Positions 15,835-24,891 of a stretch of 45,605 bases of DNA are shown here, piece by piece. Source of the DNA: Acidimicrobiaceae bacterium (GTDB lineage: Bacteria; Actinomycetota; Acidimicrobiia; Acidimicrobiales; RAAP-2); NCBI GenBank assembly GCA_003161575.1, contig PMOE01000093.1, forward strand, positions 1-45,605. Direction: 5' to 3'. The number at the start of each line of letters is the position of its first letter. Position 1 is the stretch's first letter. Position numbers and translations under genes: made by a program. A model generated the notes under the pieces. That model was not told the DNA's origin, made no database searches, and saw only the letters and a program-made list of their open reading frames with translations.

Positions 15835-17307
15835 ATGACCAATGAGATCTGGCACGAGGAGTGCATGTTGGTCGATGGCTCGCTCGTCGGCGCAGCAGAT
15901 GGTGCTCTCTACGACAACGTCAATCCGGCGACCGAGGACGTCATGGGGCAAGCGGTCGATGCGGGGCTGATCGACGTCGACCGGGCGATTCAAGCCGCAA
16001 GACGGGCATTCGACGAGACGGGGTGGTCCACCGACGTCACATTCCGGGTGCGTTGTCTGCGCCAGTTGCGCGACGCCCTGGTCGCTCATGGTGAGGATCT
16101 GCGTTCGATGATTGTGGCGGAAGGCGGCACCCCGGTCTCGCTCACCTACGGTGCACAGCTCGACGATCCGGTGGCGACCCTTGGTTGGATAGCCGACTTG
16201 GCCGAGCGCTATGAGTATGAGACGGACCTGGGCCGGGCGGCGCCCTACGGCATGCCGGCGTTGCGTAGGGTGGTCCGCGAGCCGGTCGGGGTGGTCGGTG
16301 CCATCACCCCTTGGAATTTTCCGACTCAGATCAACTTGGCCAAGGTGGGACCGGCTCTTGGCGCTGGAAACACGGTGGTCCTCAAGCCCGCACCGGACAC
16401 CCCGTGGAGTGGAACGGCCCTCGGCCGATTGGTGGCCGAAGAGACCGACATCCCTCCGGGCGTCTTCAACGTCGTGACGTCGGCCGGACATGTCGTGGGC
16501 CAGCGGTTGGCTCAGGACCCGAGGGTGGACATGGTGAGCTTCACCGGATCTACGGCCAACGGACGCTCGGTCATGGAGGCGGCCGCCGGCAACCTCAAGC
16601 GAGTCTTCCTCGAGCTGGGGGGCAAGTCGGCCGCGGTGGTGCTCCTCGACGCTGACATCAAACAGGCCGTCGCCATGACCGCCATTCAGATACTTACCCA
16701 CGCCGGACAGGGATGTGCCATTACCACACGGCTGCTGTTGCCCCGTTCCCGCTACGACGAGGGGGTCGGAGAGGTTGTCGACGTACTCTCTGGTCTCTCC
16801 TACGGCGACCCGACAGACCCGGCGCACCTCATGGGCCCCCTCATCAGCCGGCGACAGCGTCAAAGGGTGCTTGGCTACATCGAGCGGGGCTGCGCTGACG
16901 GCGCCACGGTTGCCTTGGGGGGAGGCATCCCCGAGCACCTGCCACACGGGTTTTATGTTGAGCCGACGGTACTTGTGGACGTGGACTCCGACGCGGTGGT
17001 AGCTCAGGAAGAGATTTTCGGGCCGGTTCTCGTCGTCTTGTCCTACGACGACACCGACGACGATGCCGTGCGAGTGGCAAACAACTCGGTCTACGGACTG
17101 TCAGGCGCGGTGTTCAGCGGGTCCGTTGACCACGCCCGCGCTGTCGCTCTCCGCATCCGGACTGGGACCGTTTCTGTCAACGGGGCGGTCTGGTACTCGG
17201 CCGACGTGCCATTCGGGGGATACAAGCAGAGTGGATTCGGCCGCGAGATGGGGATCGGCGGATTTGAGGAGTACCTCGAGATCAAGTCCATCGCCGAGCC
17301 CGCCTGA
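15835..17307 (+). CDS. NAD(P)-dependent aldehyde dehydrogenase
   Basis: A 490-aa ALDH-superfamily enzyme that oxidises an aldehyde to a carboxylate. The catalytic general base is Glu260 (FLELGGKSA) and the nucleophile Cys294 (AGQGCAITT). Cofactor and structural motifs such as TPWNFP, FTGSTANG and EIFGPVL are in place, and the length is normal. ATG at 15835 follows GGGGAGGTAGTGG. It is followed 27 bases later by an acyl-CoA ligase, so the acid it makes is probably activated directly to the CoA ester by that enzyme. Confidence 0.95.
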   Translation: MTNEIWHEECMLVDGSLVGAADGALYDNVNPATEDVMGQAVDAGLIDVDRAIQAARRAFDETGWSTDVTFRVRCLRQLRDALVAHGEDLRSMIVAEGGTPVSLTYGAQLDDPVATLGWIADLAERYEYETDLGRAAPYGMPALRRVVREPVGVVGAITPWNFPTQINLAKVGPALGAGNTVVLKPAPDTPWSGTALGRLVAEETDIPPGVFNVVTSAGHVVGQRLAQDPRVDMVSFTGSTANGRSVMEAAAGNLKRVFLELGGKSAAVVLLDADIKQAVAMTAIQILTHAGQGCAITTRLLLPRSRYDEGVGEVVDVLSGLSYGDPTDPAHLMGPLISRRQRQRVLGYIERGCADGATVALGGGIPEHLPHGFYVEPTVLVDVDSDAVVAQEEIFGPVLVVLSYDDTDDDAVRVANNSVYGLSGAVFSGSVDHARAVALRIRTGTVSVNGAVWYSADVPFGGYKQSGFGREMGIGGFEEYLEIKSIAEPA

Positions 17308-17334
17308 ATCCGAGTACCGAAAGGAGAAGGCATC

Positions 17335-18966
17335 GTGTCGACTAATGCATGGCGCAGTGACACCGAACAGCTCACCTTGCGAACTTTGATCGAGCGTCGG
17401 GTTGAGACCGACCCCGACGGCGAGTACCTCGACGTCTGCGCCACCAAGATCTCGGCCCATGAGGTCTACAACACCGCAAACCGGTTGGCGAATGCGTTCG
17501 CGCAGCTCGGCGTTTTGCCCGGGGACCGGGTGGCGACTCTCATCGAGAACTCTCCCGAAGCCGTGCTGAGTTGGTGGGGAGCCGTGCAGGCTGGTGCCAT
17601 CGCGGTGCCCATCAACACGGCGTACAAGGGAGAGTACCTGCGCCACCAGTTGGCTGACTCTGGCTCAAAGGTGTTGGTGGTTGAGGCAGCGCTCGTTGAT
17701 CGGGCGGCTCAGGTTGTCGATCAGCTCGACAACCTCGACCATCTGATCGTGATCGGTGAGCCGCCCGTGGAAGTTCGAGGAACCGTGCACCAATGGGACG
17801 ACCTCATGACCGCCAGCGACACCCCGCCTACGGCGGTCGTCTCACCGGCCGACCTCGCAACGTTCGTTTACACCGGGGGCACGACCGGGCTGTCGAAGGG
17901 ATGCATGCTCAGTCACAACTATCACGCCGCTCTGGCGGCCCAGATCGGTATCTGCTGGGAGCGCACGGCCGAGGACGTGGTGTGGACTCCATTGCCGCTG
18001 TTCCACTTCAATGCCATCACGACGGCGGTGGTAGGACCGTTGTTCTTCGGGGGTCGGGCTTCCATCTATCGTCGATTCTCGGTCTCGAACTTCTGGAGCG
18101 AAATGAACCGCGTCGGTGCCACGATCACCTCGACGCTGGGCACGATGGCATACCTCCTCGCCCACGATGTGGACCGACCGGAGATGCCGCGCTCGGGGGC
18201 TCCGGAGGCCAACGCGACGTTGCGGTTGATCGGTGCGGCGCCATTGCCGGTCGAAGTGGATTCGGTCATCAAAGAGCGATTCGGCGTGCGCACTTTCTCG
18301 GGCGCGTACGGCGTCACCGAGGCGAGCCTTGTGTCGTGGCAACCAACCGGGATGACAAATCGGCCAAACGCGGCCGGTGTGATCAACGATGAGTACTTCG
18401 ACGTACGCATATTCGACGATGACGACAACGAGCAGCCTCGGGGATCCGATGGGGAGATCGTGCTTCGACCAAAGCGACCCCACGTCATGTTCGAGGGGTA
18501 CTGGGGCCAACCGGAGGTAACGGTGGTCACAAGCAGAAACTGGTGGTATCACACGGGCGACATCGGACGCATCGACGAAGATGACTACCTCTACTTCGTG
18601 GACCGTAAGGCCGACTACCTTCGTCGGCGAGGCGAGAACATTTCGAGCTTTGAGGTCGAAAGGATCCTCATGGGGCACGGACAACTGGCGGACGTGGCCG
18701 TGCACGCAGTGCCGAGCCAGCTCACCGAAGATGATCTTAAGATCACTGCCACTTTGAAAGCGGGCGCGGAACTCACCGAAGAGCAACTTTTCCGGTGGTG
18801 CATCGATGAGCTGCCCTATTTCGCCTTGCCTCGCTACATCGAGTTTCGGTCGGAACTCCCACGAAGTCCGGTGGGGAGGGTGCTGAAGAGGGAACTGCGT
18901 GACGAGCCCATTGGCCCCACGGTTTTCGACACCGAGGCCTCCGGTATCACCTACGATCGGCGCTGA
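17335..18966 (+). CDS. AMP-forming acyl-CoA ligase (CaiC-like)
   Basis: A 543-aa ANL-superfamily acyl-CoA synthetase. Motifs include YTGGTTGLSKG at about 179-189, GAYGVTEAS, HTGDIG, the hinge DRKADYLRRRGEN and the C-terminal lysine in SPVGRVLKREL. The P-loop reads TGGTTGLSKG rather than TSGTTGKPKG, as in crotonobetaine/carnitine-CoA-ligase-like members. GTG at 17335 follows a strong AAAGGAGAAGG. It sits between the aldehyde dehydrogenase and a hydroxyisobutyrate-dehydrogenase-like gene, all on one strand with gaps of about 30 bases, making a three-gene operon. Confidence 0.93.
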   Translation: MSTNAWRSDTEQLTLRTLIERRVETDPDGEYLDVCATKISAHEVYNTANRLANAFAQLGVLPGDRVATLIENSPEAVLSWWGAVQAGAIAVPINTAYKGEYLRHQLADSGSKVLVVEAALVDRAAQVVDQLDNLDHLIVIGEPPVEVRGTVHQWDDLMTASDTPPTAVVSPADLATFVYTGGTTGLSKGCMLSHNYHAALAAQIGICWERTAEDVVWTPLPLFHFNAITTAVVGPLFFGGRASIYRRFSVSNFWSEMNRVGATITSTLGTMAYLLAHDVDRPEMPRSGAPEANATLRLIGAAPLPVEVDSVIKERFGVRTFSGAYGVTEASLVSWQPTGMTNRPNAAGVINDEYFDVRIFDDDDNEQPRGSDGEIVLRPKRPHVMFEGYWGQPEVTVVTSRNWWYHTGDIGRIDEDDYLYFVDRKADYLRRRGENISSFEVERILMGHGQLADVAVHAVPSQLTEDDLKITATLKAGAELTEEQLFRWCIDELPYFALPRYIEFRSELPRSPVGRVLKRELRDEPIGPTVFDTEASGITYDRR

Positions 18967-18999
18967 GTCTACGTCCTCGAGTCTGCAAAGAGCCAAGAG

Positions 19000-19929
19000 A
19001 TGCAACCTCTGGAAACTGAGTTCGCTCCCGTACAAATTGGCGACGGGCCGGGTGCCGCCGTCGGAGTCATCGGCCTCGGGATAATCGGCGGCGGGGTGGC
19101 CCGTCACCTGGTGGCACGCGGGAACCGTGTCGTCGTATGCGATTCGCGTCCCGAGGCCTTTGAACCGTTCGTCGGCCACGCCGAAACAACACAGGATCCA
19201 GCTGCCCTGGCGTCTGCGTGTGAGGTCGTCGTGATCGCCGTGGTAAACGACGAACAGGTCCGTCAAGTCATGCGGGGGGTGTTGTCGAATGCCGCACCAG
19301 GCACGGTGGTCATTGTCCTGAGCACGGTGCTCGTCGAGACCGTCGTCGAGCTGGCCGAGGTCGCCCGTCGCACCCATGTGACCGTGCTCGACTGCGGGGT
19401 GAGCGGCGGGCCCGCCGCGGCCGCCCAGGGCCAGTTGGTCTGCATGATCGGTGGTGATTCCGGGGCCATCGAGCGGATCGCCCCGGTGCTGGATGCCTGG
19501 TCGTCGGAAATCATCCATACCGGTCCGGTGGGGTCGGGGCTGGCTGCCAAGCTGGCCCGCAACGTCGTTCAGTACGGGGCCTGGTTAGCCGCATACGAGG
19601 GACAGACCCTCGCCGAAGCCTACGGCGTCGATCTTGCAAAGCTCGGCCAGGCGATCCGGGCGGCCGACGCGTTGAGTGGCGGCACAGCGGCATTGATGTT
19701 CCGCGATACCGTGGCGCCCTTCGGCGATGGAGATGACCCGAAACTCGTCGAGGCAATGCGAGCGGGGGCCGGTCTGGCCCACAAGGACCTGCGCATAGCG
19801 CTTGCATTGGCGGATGCCATCGGGGTGGACCTACCGATGGCAGCACTGACTGAAGCGCGGTGCGACCGCATCTTCGGTGTTGGGTCGACCGGAGCGGCCG
19901 ATGAGCCAACCCATGATGGCGAGGGTTGA
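19000..19929 (+). CDS. 3-hydroxyisobutyrate dehydrogenase-family oxidoreductase
   Basis: A 309-aa beta-hydroxyacid dehydrogenase. The N-terminal Rossmann motif GVIGLGIIGGGVAR (22-35) binds NAD(P). The substrate-binding strand reads DCGVSGGP and the catalytic lysine lies in GSGLAAKLARN. A C-terminal helical domain follows. Such enzymes oxidise 3-hydroxy acids or reduce short aldehydes to them. The roughly 18-residue N-terminal extension before the Rossmann strand is longer than usual, so the true start might be further in, but no better ribosome site is seen than the CAAGAG before ATG 19000. It is the last gene of the aldehyde dehydrogenase operon. Confidence 0.9.
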   Translation: MQPLETEFAPVQIGDGPGAAVGVIGLGIIGGGVARHLVARGNRVVVCDSRPEAFEPFVGHAETTQDPAALASACEVVVIAVVNDEQVRQVMRGVLSNAAPGTVVIVLSTVLVETVVELAEVARRTHVTVLDCGVSGGPAAAAQGQLVCMIGGDSGAIERIAPVLDAWSSEIIHTGPVGSGLAAKLARNVVQYGAWLAAYEGQTLAEAYGVDLAKLGQAIRAADALSGGTAALMFRDTVAPFGDGDDPKLVEAMRAGAGLAHKDLRIALALADAIGVDLPMAALTEARCDRIFGVGSTGAADEPTHDGEG

Positions 19930-20090
19930 GGGTCCGTCACGTTCTCTCCCCAGGCGGCGTGGTCAAGATCCAGGCGGTGTGCGGGATCTCACTCGACCGG
20001 ACCGAGTGCCGGGCGACTTTGCAACCTACGCCAGCGACCCCACTTCGTGGAGCTGGGAAGCTTGTGATTTTCCGGGATCGAGACCGGCTC

Positions 20091-20807
20091 CTAGCCGTCG
20101 GCATCATGAACTCTGGCAGAAGGACCGTGGTCTTCCCTCCGGTGCATCGAGGCCACTTGAGACCGCTCCATTTTGACGAATTCGCCGACAGCTTCGACGG
20201 TGATTACTCCGCCTTGGATGAGCTGACCCTTACTGTGGGTTCGGCGTCCTTCGAATCGGGTCACCCATGCTTCGAACACAGCCGGTTCGGCAATCAGCGT
20301 GGGCTTGAGGTAGCGGATGGAGAGTTGCACGGTCGGACCGGCTCCATTCGCGAGGACGTTGGCCGCCGTCAACATCATGTCGAACGCACCCGCTAGTGCA
20401 GCACCGTGCACACAGCCTGGCGCGCCTTCATACGGGGCCGTGAAGATGGCCCTGCCGATGGCCTTGGGTGGCTCGAATTCGACGGTGATGGGCAGAGCGA
20501 CCGGATTGCAGGATCCGATGATCATGTCGAATGGCATCGCAGCGGCCAACGTTGCCGCGCCCTCGGGCTGGATCGGGTGATCGGCAAACCGGGGGGTAGG
20601 GACCGCGCCCGGTGTAGGCACAGACCGGTCGAGCTCGTCAGCCAGGGCAGCGATCCGCTTGGCTGCGTCTGAAAGCTCCTCGGGAGTTGCCGTGGAGGTG
20701 ACAGAAGAGGCAATCAATCGGCGCACTGCGGCGGTCAGGTCCTCGCGGCCACCTCCACTCCACGGCTTGCGGTTGGCAGCCACTGCGTTTGTTTCGTGGT
20801 CAGGCAT
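20091..20807 (-). CDS. Hot-dog-fold thioesterase, PaaI-like
   Basis: A 238-aa protein with a helical N-terminal part (about 1-100) and a hot-dog core containing YEGAPGCVHGAALAGAFD, typical of PaaI/ACOT13-type acyl-CoA thioesterases, followed by SIRYLKPTLI. It probably releases CoA from an intermediate or dead-end thioester. ATG at 20807 overlaps the end of the LLM oxidoreductase gene by 8 bases (ATGCCTGA), implying translational coupling. The longer frame to 21119 is entirely antisense-like and was rejected. It is last in the 23001-20091 operon. Confidence 0.9.
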   Translation of the reverse strand: MPDHETNAVAANRKPWSGGGREDLTAAVRRLIASSVTSTATPEELSDAAKRIAALADELDRSVPTPGAVPTPRFADHPIQPEGAATLAAAMPFDMIIGSCNPVALPITVEFEPPKAIGRAIFTAPYEGAPGCVHGAALAGAFDMMLTAANVLANGAGPTVQLSIRYLKPTLIAEPAVFEAWVTRFEGRRTHSKGQLIQGGVITVEAVGEFVKMERSQVASMHRREDHGPSARVHDADG

Positions 20808-21657
20808 CGTCGCCACCAAATCGCTGGAGGAACATGGCGTGGTCATCAAGAACGGACAACATGTATTCTGCACCGCCTGAGGGCACCCGGAGCACCACCT
20901 CGTCGATGCCCAGGTTTTGATATCTCTCGAGTTTCTGGTCAGTCGGAACAGTTCCGAAGGGAACCACCCGGATTTTTTCTGGATCGCGTCCGTGGGCCTC
21001 GACAGTGCGATACAGATCGGGTATTGATTCAGCAAGACCGGAACCGCCGATGGGCATCCAGCCGTCGGCGTATTCAGCAACGGCGGCGAACACCGAAGCA
21101 TTGGCACCGCCTCCGACAAGTGTGGTCACCCGCGGTTGTTGGATTGGCTTCGGCCAACTCCAACACGGTTCGAGTGTCACATAGCGCCCACGGAATGCTG
21201 CTTGTTCTTGCGACCACAGAGCCTGCATGCACAACACGTGCTCACGAGCCACTTCTCGGCGCACGTTGAAGTCCACACCATGGTCCGCCGCTTCGGCCCG
21301 GTTCCAACCGAATCCCATCCCGAACACGACCCTCCCGCCGCTCAAGTGGTCGAGTGTCGCTAGTTGCTTGCCCAGCACAATGGGATCATGCTGGGCGGCC
21401 AGTACCACTCCGGTGCCAAGGATGATCCGCTCGGTCACCGAGGCTGCTGCCGCCAGGGCCACCAACGGATCGAGATTGCGTCGATAGTCGTCGAGGTTGA
21501 CCCCCTCCACCAGGGCAGGTGGCGTATCGTCGCGCACCGGAAGGTGGGTGTGCTCGGGAAAGTAAAGAGAGCGGAACCCTCGTTCTTCGGCAGCGAGTGC
21601 CAGGTCGGCTGGAGGCATGGCCTGATCAGTTAGAAAAGCGGTGATACCAAGGCGCAT
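20800..21657 (-). CDS. LLM-class (F420/flavin-dependent) oxidoreductase
   Basis: A 285-aa luciferase-like TIM-barrel oxidoreductase of the F420-dependent TIGR03619-like type. Visible features are LYFPEHTHLP (about 42-51), RIILGTGVVLAAQHDP, and GRVVFGMGFGWNR. It catalyses hydride transfer or monooxygenation using reduced F420 or flavin; which one cannot be told from sequence alone, though actinobacterial context favours F420. ATG at 21657 follows AAGGAAGTAGCC; an upstream in-frame start (21690) has no such site. It lies 63 bases downstream of an amidohydrolase gene and overlaps the thioesterase gene. Confidence 0.92.
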   Translation of the reverse strand: MRLGITAFLTDQAMPPADLALAAEERGFRSLYFPEHTHLPVRDDTPPALVEGVNLDDYRRNLDPLVALAAAASVTERIILGTGVVLAAQHDPIVLGKQLATLDHLSGGRVVFGMGFGWNRAEAADHGVDFNVRREVAREHVLCMQALWSQEQAAFRGRYVTLEPCWSWPKPIQQPRVTTLVGGGANASVFAAVAEYADGWMPIGGSGLAESIPDLYRTVEAHGRDPEKIRVVPFGTVPTDQKLERYQNLGIDEVVLRVPSGGAEYMLSVLDDHAMFLQRFGGDDA

Positions 21658-21720
21658 GGCTACTTCCTTACGGGCCGACCACTTGGCCATTATTGATGGG
21701 ACAGGTGAGCGAGAGAGAAC

Positions 21721-23001
21721 TCAGGCGGTGGCTTGTTTGGCGAGCTGCCCCAGAGAGATCGGCTTCCTCGGACCTAGCCGGCCCTTGTCGAACGAGCGCA
21801 CCTCTACGGAGTGACCGACGGCATCGGCACGGAGGGCGGCGACCGTAGACTTCTCCTTGGCGCGGTACGCAAATGGATCAAAGGAGTACCAGCGACAGGC
21901 GTTTTCGTGGGTGATCTTGGCCAACTCGTCCTCTGGAACATCGGAGGATACCCGGGCCAGTTCCTCGGGCGCTTCGGGCCACGACGAGTCCGAGTGAGGG
22001 TAGTCACACTCCCAGGCGATGTTGTCCAGGCCGATGTCGTGACGCAAGCGGATCCCGACCGGGTCCGAAATAAAGCACGTGAGGAAGTGATCGCGGAAGA
22101 CCTCGCTCGGGACTCGGGCGCCGAAGTTCTGACCGGTCCAGAGGTGATGCATCTCGTATGTGCGGTCGACTCGGTCGAGGAAGTACGGGATCCAACCGGT
22201 GCCGCCTTCGGACAGGGCGATCCGGATGCGCGGGTACTCACTGATGACTCGGGACCAGAGGAGGTCGGCGGCCGCCTGACAGATATTCATAGGTTGGAGT
22301 GTGATCATTACGTCGATTGGTGCGTCCGGCGCGGTCACCGTGATCTGTCCGGAGGAGCCCAGGTGGATGGAAAGCACCACCCCCTCGTCGCTCAAGGCCT
22401 TCCAAAGGGGATCCCAGGACGGGTCGTGGAAGCTGGGATAGCCGAGGGTGGCCGGGTTCTCCGTGAAGGTCAACGAGTGCACACCCTTCTTTGCCAATCG
22501 GCGAACCTCATCAGCGCACAGCTGGGCGTCCCACAGGATAGGGAGGCCCATAGGGATGAAGCGACCCGGGTACGCTCCGCACCACTCATCGACGTGCCAG
22601 TCGTTGTATGCGCGGACGACCGCCGTGGCCAGATCCTTGTCCGCGCTGTTGGCGAAGAGCCTTCCACTGAATCCGGGAAACGAGGGAAAGCACATCGAAC
22701 CGAGCACACCCCCGGCGTTCATGTCCTTGATCCGCTCGTGGATATTCCAGCAGCCTTCCCGCATCTCATCGAAGGCGGTCGGCTCGACACCGTATTCCTC
22801 CTTGGGCCGGCCGGCGACCGCATTGAGACCGATGTTGGGAATCTCCACTCCGTTGAAGAGCCAGACGTCGGATCCATCGTCTCTCCGGACGACCCGGGGT
22901 GCCTGGTCACGGTAACGGGCCGGGAGGTGATTCTCGAAGACGTCGGGTGGTTCGACCAAGTGATCGTCCACGCTGACCAGGATCATGTCGTCGGCGCGCA
23001 T
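21721..23001 (-). CDS. Amidohydrolase_2 family protein
   Basis: A 426-aa ACMSD-like metal hydrolase or decarboxylase. Putative ligands are D12-D-H14 with the following EPP (17-19), a His in SIHLGSSG, and Asp333 in ECDYPHSDSSWP. It shares the markers FDEMREGCW and YNDWHVDEWCGAYP with 13500-14738, and is especially close to 42832-44130: the first residues MRADDMILVSVDDH and MHADDMILISVDDH are nearly the same, as is the ITHENA-x-R tail. Recent paralogy is likely. ATG at 23001 follows GGAAGGAACCCAGCC. It is the first gene of the operon with the LLM enzyme and thioesterase. Confidence 0.93.
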   Translation of the reverse strand: MRADDMILVSVDDHLVEPPDVFENHLPARYRDQAPRVVRRDDGSDVWLFNGVEIPNIGLNAVAGRPKEEYGVEPTAFDEMREGCWNIHERIKDMNAGGVLGSMCFPSFPGFSGRLFANSADKDLATAVVRAYNDWHVDEWCGAYPGRFIPMGLPILWDAQLCADEVRRLAKKGVHSLTFTENPATLGYPSFHDPSWDPLWKALSDEGVVLSIHLGSSGQITVTAPDAPIDVMITLQPMNICQAAADLLWSRVISEYPRIRIALSEGGTGWIPYFLDRVDRTYEMHHLWTGQNFGARVPSEVFRDHFLTCFISDPVGIRLRHDIGLDNIAWECDYPHSDSSWPEAPEELARVSSDVPEDELAKITHENACRWYSFDPFAYRAKEKSTVAALRADAVGHSVEVRSFDKGRLGPRKPISLGQLAKQATA

Positions 23002-23067
23002 GGCTGGGTTCCTTCCTTCAATTGGCGGCCCGACAATGACCCAAATCGGTGCCGATCCCTTCCCTAT

Positions 23068-23079
23068 GAACTATAGTTC
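23068..23079. promoter_or_regulatory. Perfect 12-bp palindrome GAACTATAGTTC
   Basis: It lies centrally in the 147-bp divergent gap between the amidohydrolase (start 23001) and the duplicated-domain gene (start 23149), nearly 70 bases from each. The AAC/GTT half-sites recall KstR-type operators, but the spacing (4 bases rather than 2) does not match, so no assignment is made. Confidence 0.45.
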
Positions 23080-23148
23080 GAGGAATTGAACAAGGTTTAG
23101 TCAGAGCCCCGATTGGCCGCGGGCTGGCAGGGAGGAGCGGTCTGCGCG

Positions 23149-23889
23149 GTGAACGAAAAGGTGTACATCCACGAGTTCATCGACATCATCGGGGCCAACC
23201 GGGCCCGCTACATGCACCACATGACGGCGAACTGGGTGCCGATCGCCATTGCCGAGCGCGGCCAGTATTGCTTCGGGGTGTGGGGGACGGTGGGGTCAAC
23301 CGGCCGCTGGCCTGAGGTCGTCAATATGTGGGAGCTCGACGGGTGGGAGGGACTTGCCGAAAACTTTGAGCACGAGCTGTCCCACACCTCGATGCAGGAT
23401 CCTTCGTTGGCCGACTGGTGGCAGACCGCGGCCAGCCTCCGGCGGGGCGGGACCGATCGCATTGTGGTGCCTGTTCCGTGGTCACGCACTATTGCCGAGC
23501 TGGTGGCCCAGGGAGTGCGGGGCAAGGTCTACGCCCACGAGTTCGTGACAATGGCCCCCGGGCAATCGATCGAGGTTCTCGGTCGGCTGGAGGAGACCGG
23601 GCGGGGGACCGTGGAAGCCCTCGGCCTCGAGCTTGTTGGGGCCTTCGATGTGGCCATGGTGCACGGAACCGAGGCCATCTTCATTTGGGCGATTCCCGAC
23701 TGGCCGACCTGGGTCCGCTACGAAGGAGCGTGGTCCCGGGGGGGCGAGCTCGAACGCTGGAGCAAAGCGTTGATCGAGTGCAGGGCGACGGTGCGGCGCA
23801 CGCTGATGATCGAGGCCCCCTTAAGCCCGATGCGGCTCGGTCGTCAGCCCGCAGTGGAGGACCGCCGTCCACTTTCAGAGGTCCGGTGA
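23149..23889 (+). CDS. Duplicated-domain protein, NIPSNAP/dimeric alpha-beta barrel-like
   Basis: A 246-aa protein of unknown function. It consists of two similar halves, beginning KVYIHEF at residues 4-10 and KVYAHEF at 126-132. Each continues to an aromatic strand (VVNMWELDGWEG; AIFIWAIPDWPT) and ends near a R-x-(V/L)-(V/M) strand (RIVVPVP; RTLMIEAP). The pattern is that of NIPSNAP-like ferredoxin-fold domains, fused as an intramolecular dimer. Such proteins often bind or stabilise hydrophobic substrates, but no role is proven. GTG at 23149 is 11 bases after GGAGGAG; the longer frame from 23113 is less likely. It is 20 bases from the convergent crotonase gene. Confidence 0.82.
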   Translation: MNEKVYIHEFIDIIGANRARYMHHMTANWVPIAIAERGQYCFGVWGTVGSTGRWPEVVNMWELDGWEGLAENFEHELSHTSMQDPSLADWWQTAASLRRGGTDRIVVPVPWSRTIAELVAQGVRGKVYAHEFVTMAPGQSIEVLGRLEETGRGTVEALGLELVGAFDVAMVHGTEAIFIWAIPDWPTWVRYEGAWSRGGELERWSKALIECRATVRRTLMIEAPLSPMRLGRQPAVEDRRPLSEVR

Positions 23890-23909
23890 CGAAGCGAATG
23901 TGCCTGGGC

Positions 23910-24731
23910 TCAGAGCCGTCCGCCGGTCTGCAGGGGTGCTGGCACCCAGTCGGGATCGCGCCGATCTTTGTAGGCGCGGTAGCCCTCGGTCGCCTCGGTG
24001 CTGTTGAGGCTGGCGTCCATCGAGCTCCGGTCGTAGTGACCGTAGAACTCATTGATGACCCGTTTCACGTTGCGTCGAGCGTCGGGCGCCGCCCGGGTGC
24101 ACCACTTGAGAGCGTCTTCAGCCGCCGCCATCAGGTCGTTGTGCCCGCAGATCCGGGCCACCAGGCCCCATTCCCCGGCTTCGGCGGCCGACAGCGTCCG
24201 TCCGGTCAGCAGAAGGTCTCGAGCGCGGGCAGGGCCGACTTGGCGGGGGAGGATCTGGCCGAAGTGGGTGTCTGCGATCCCCCGGAAGAGCTCGGGGGCG
24301 CGGAAAGTAGCTCGCTCGCTGGCGACCGTCACATCTGCGAGCATGGCGATCATTAGCCCACCCCCTTGGGCCAGGCCATTCACCGCGCAGACCACCGGCT
24401 TGGAGGAATTGCGGATGGCGTCAAAGGGGGTGTTGTCCATGCCGAGCAGCCGCGGTAGATCGGCCCAGCCGTCCTCGTTGTCGCCGCTCAGGTCTCCGCC
24501 AGAGATGAATATGTCTCCGGTGCCGGTGATGAGCAAACCGGCCAAGGTGGCGTCACTGTTGACCAGGTCGACGGCATAGCGGACACCGAAGTACATGGCC
24601 GGGGTCATGGCATTGCGGCGCTCCGGACGGTTGACCACGCAGTGGGCGAGAGCCCCCTGTCGTTCGAATTGGAGGTAGGACGTTCCCAGCCAGTCGCCTT
24701 CGGGTGGACGGGGCGTGCCGTTCTCAGCCAT
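23910..24731 (-). CDS. Crotonase-family protein (enoyl-CoA hydratase/isomerase)
   Basis: A 273-aa crotonase. The oxyanion-hole motifs FISGGDL (about 75-81) and AQGGGLMIAM (121-130) are visible. Of the two hydratase glutamates, the first is replaced by Met127, while the second is kept as Glu147 (APELFRG). One-Glu crotonases are often isomerases, dienoyl-CoA isomerases or other lyases rather than hydratases. ATG at 24731 gives MAENGTPRP; an in-frame GTG at 24737 with GAGG five bases before it is an alternative. It is divergent from a TetR gene across 160 bp, so that regulator may control it. Confidence 0.91.
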   Translation of the reverse strand: MAENGTPRPPEGDWLGTSYLQFERQGALAHCVVNRPERRNAMTPAMYFGVRYAVDLVNSDATLAGLLITGTGDIFISGGDLSGDNEDGWADLPRLLGMDNTPFDAIRNSSKPVVCAVNGLAQGGGLMIAMLADVTVASERATFRAPELFRGIADTHFGQILPRQVGPARARDLLLTGRTLSAAEAGEWGLVARICGHNDLMAAAEDALKWCTRAAPDARRNVKRVINEFYGHYDRSSMDASLNSTEATEGYRAYKDRRDPDWVPAPLQTGGRL

Positions 24732-24891
24732 GGACACATACACCTCGCATCGGGTCTCTTGTCGCCGCACCGTGCTTCAAGAGGTCGAGTGGAACAAGAG
24801 CTGTACCGTACCGGGAGCTGCCGGGGGCCCACACTACTGGCGGCGACCGGTTGACGAATAGTCGATCCGACGGGTGACCTAGGGGGCGAGC

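Noticed and set aside
15703..16947. 414-codon frame on - strand, opposite the aldehyde dehydrogenase
   Set aside because: No recognisable motifs; the + strand gene has the catalytic Glu and Cys in place.
17842..19518. 558-codon frame on - strand, opposite the acyl-CoA ligase and hydroxyisobutyrate dehydrogenase genes
   Set aside because: Its length comes from the lack of stops in the complement frame of GC-rich genes; the + strand genes have complete motifs and ribosome sites.
20091..21119. Long form (342 aa) of the thioesterase
   Set aside because: The extra 104 residues overlap the LLM oxidoreductase gene in another frame; the ATG at 20807 overlapping the LLM stop is the natural coupled start.
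21811..23076. 421-codon frame on + strand, opposite an amidohydrolase
   Set aside because: Antisense shadow; the - strand protein aligns along its length with the paralogue at 42832.
23068..23079. GAACTATAGTTC as a KstR operator
   Set aside because: KstR sites have AAC-NN-GTT spacing; here four bases separate the half-sites, so the known motif is not met.
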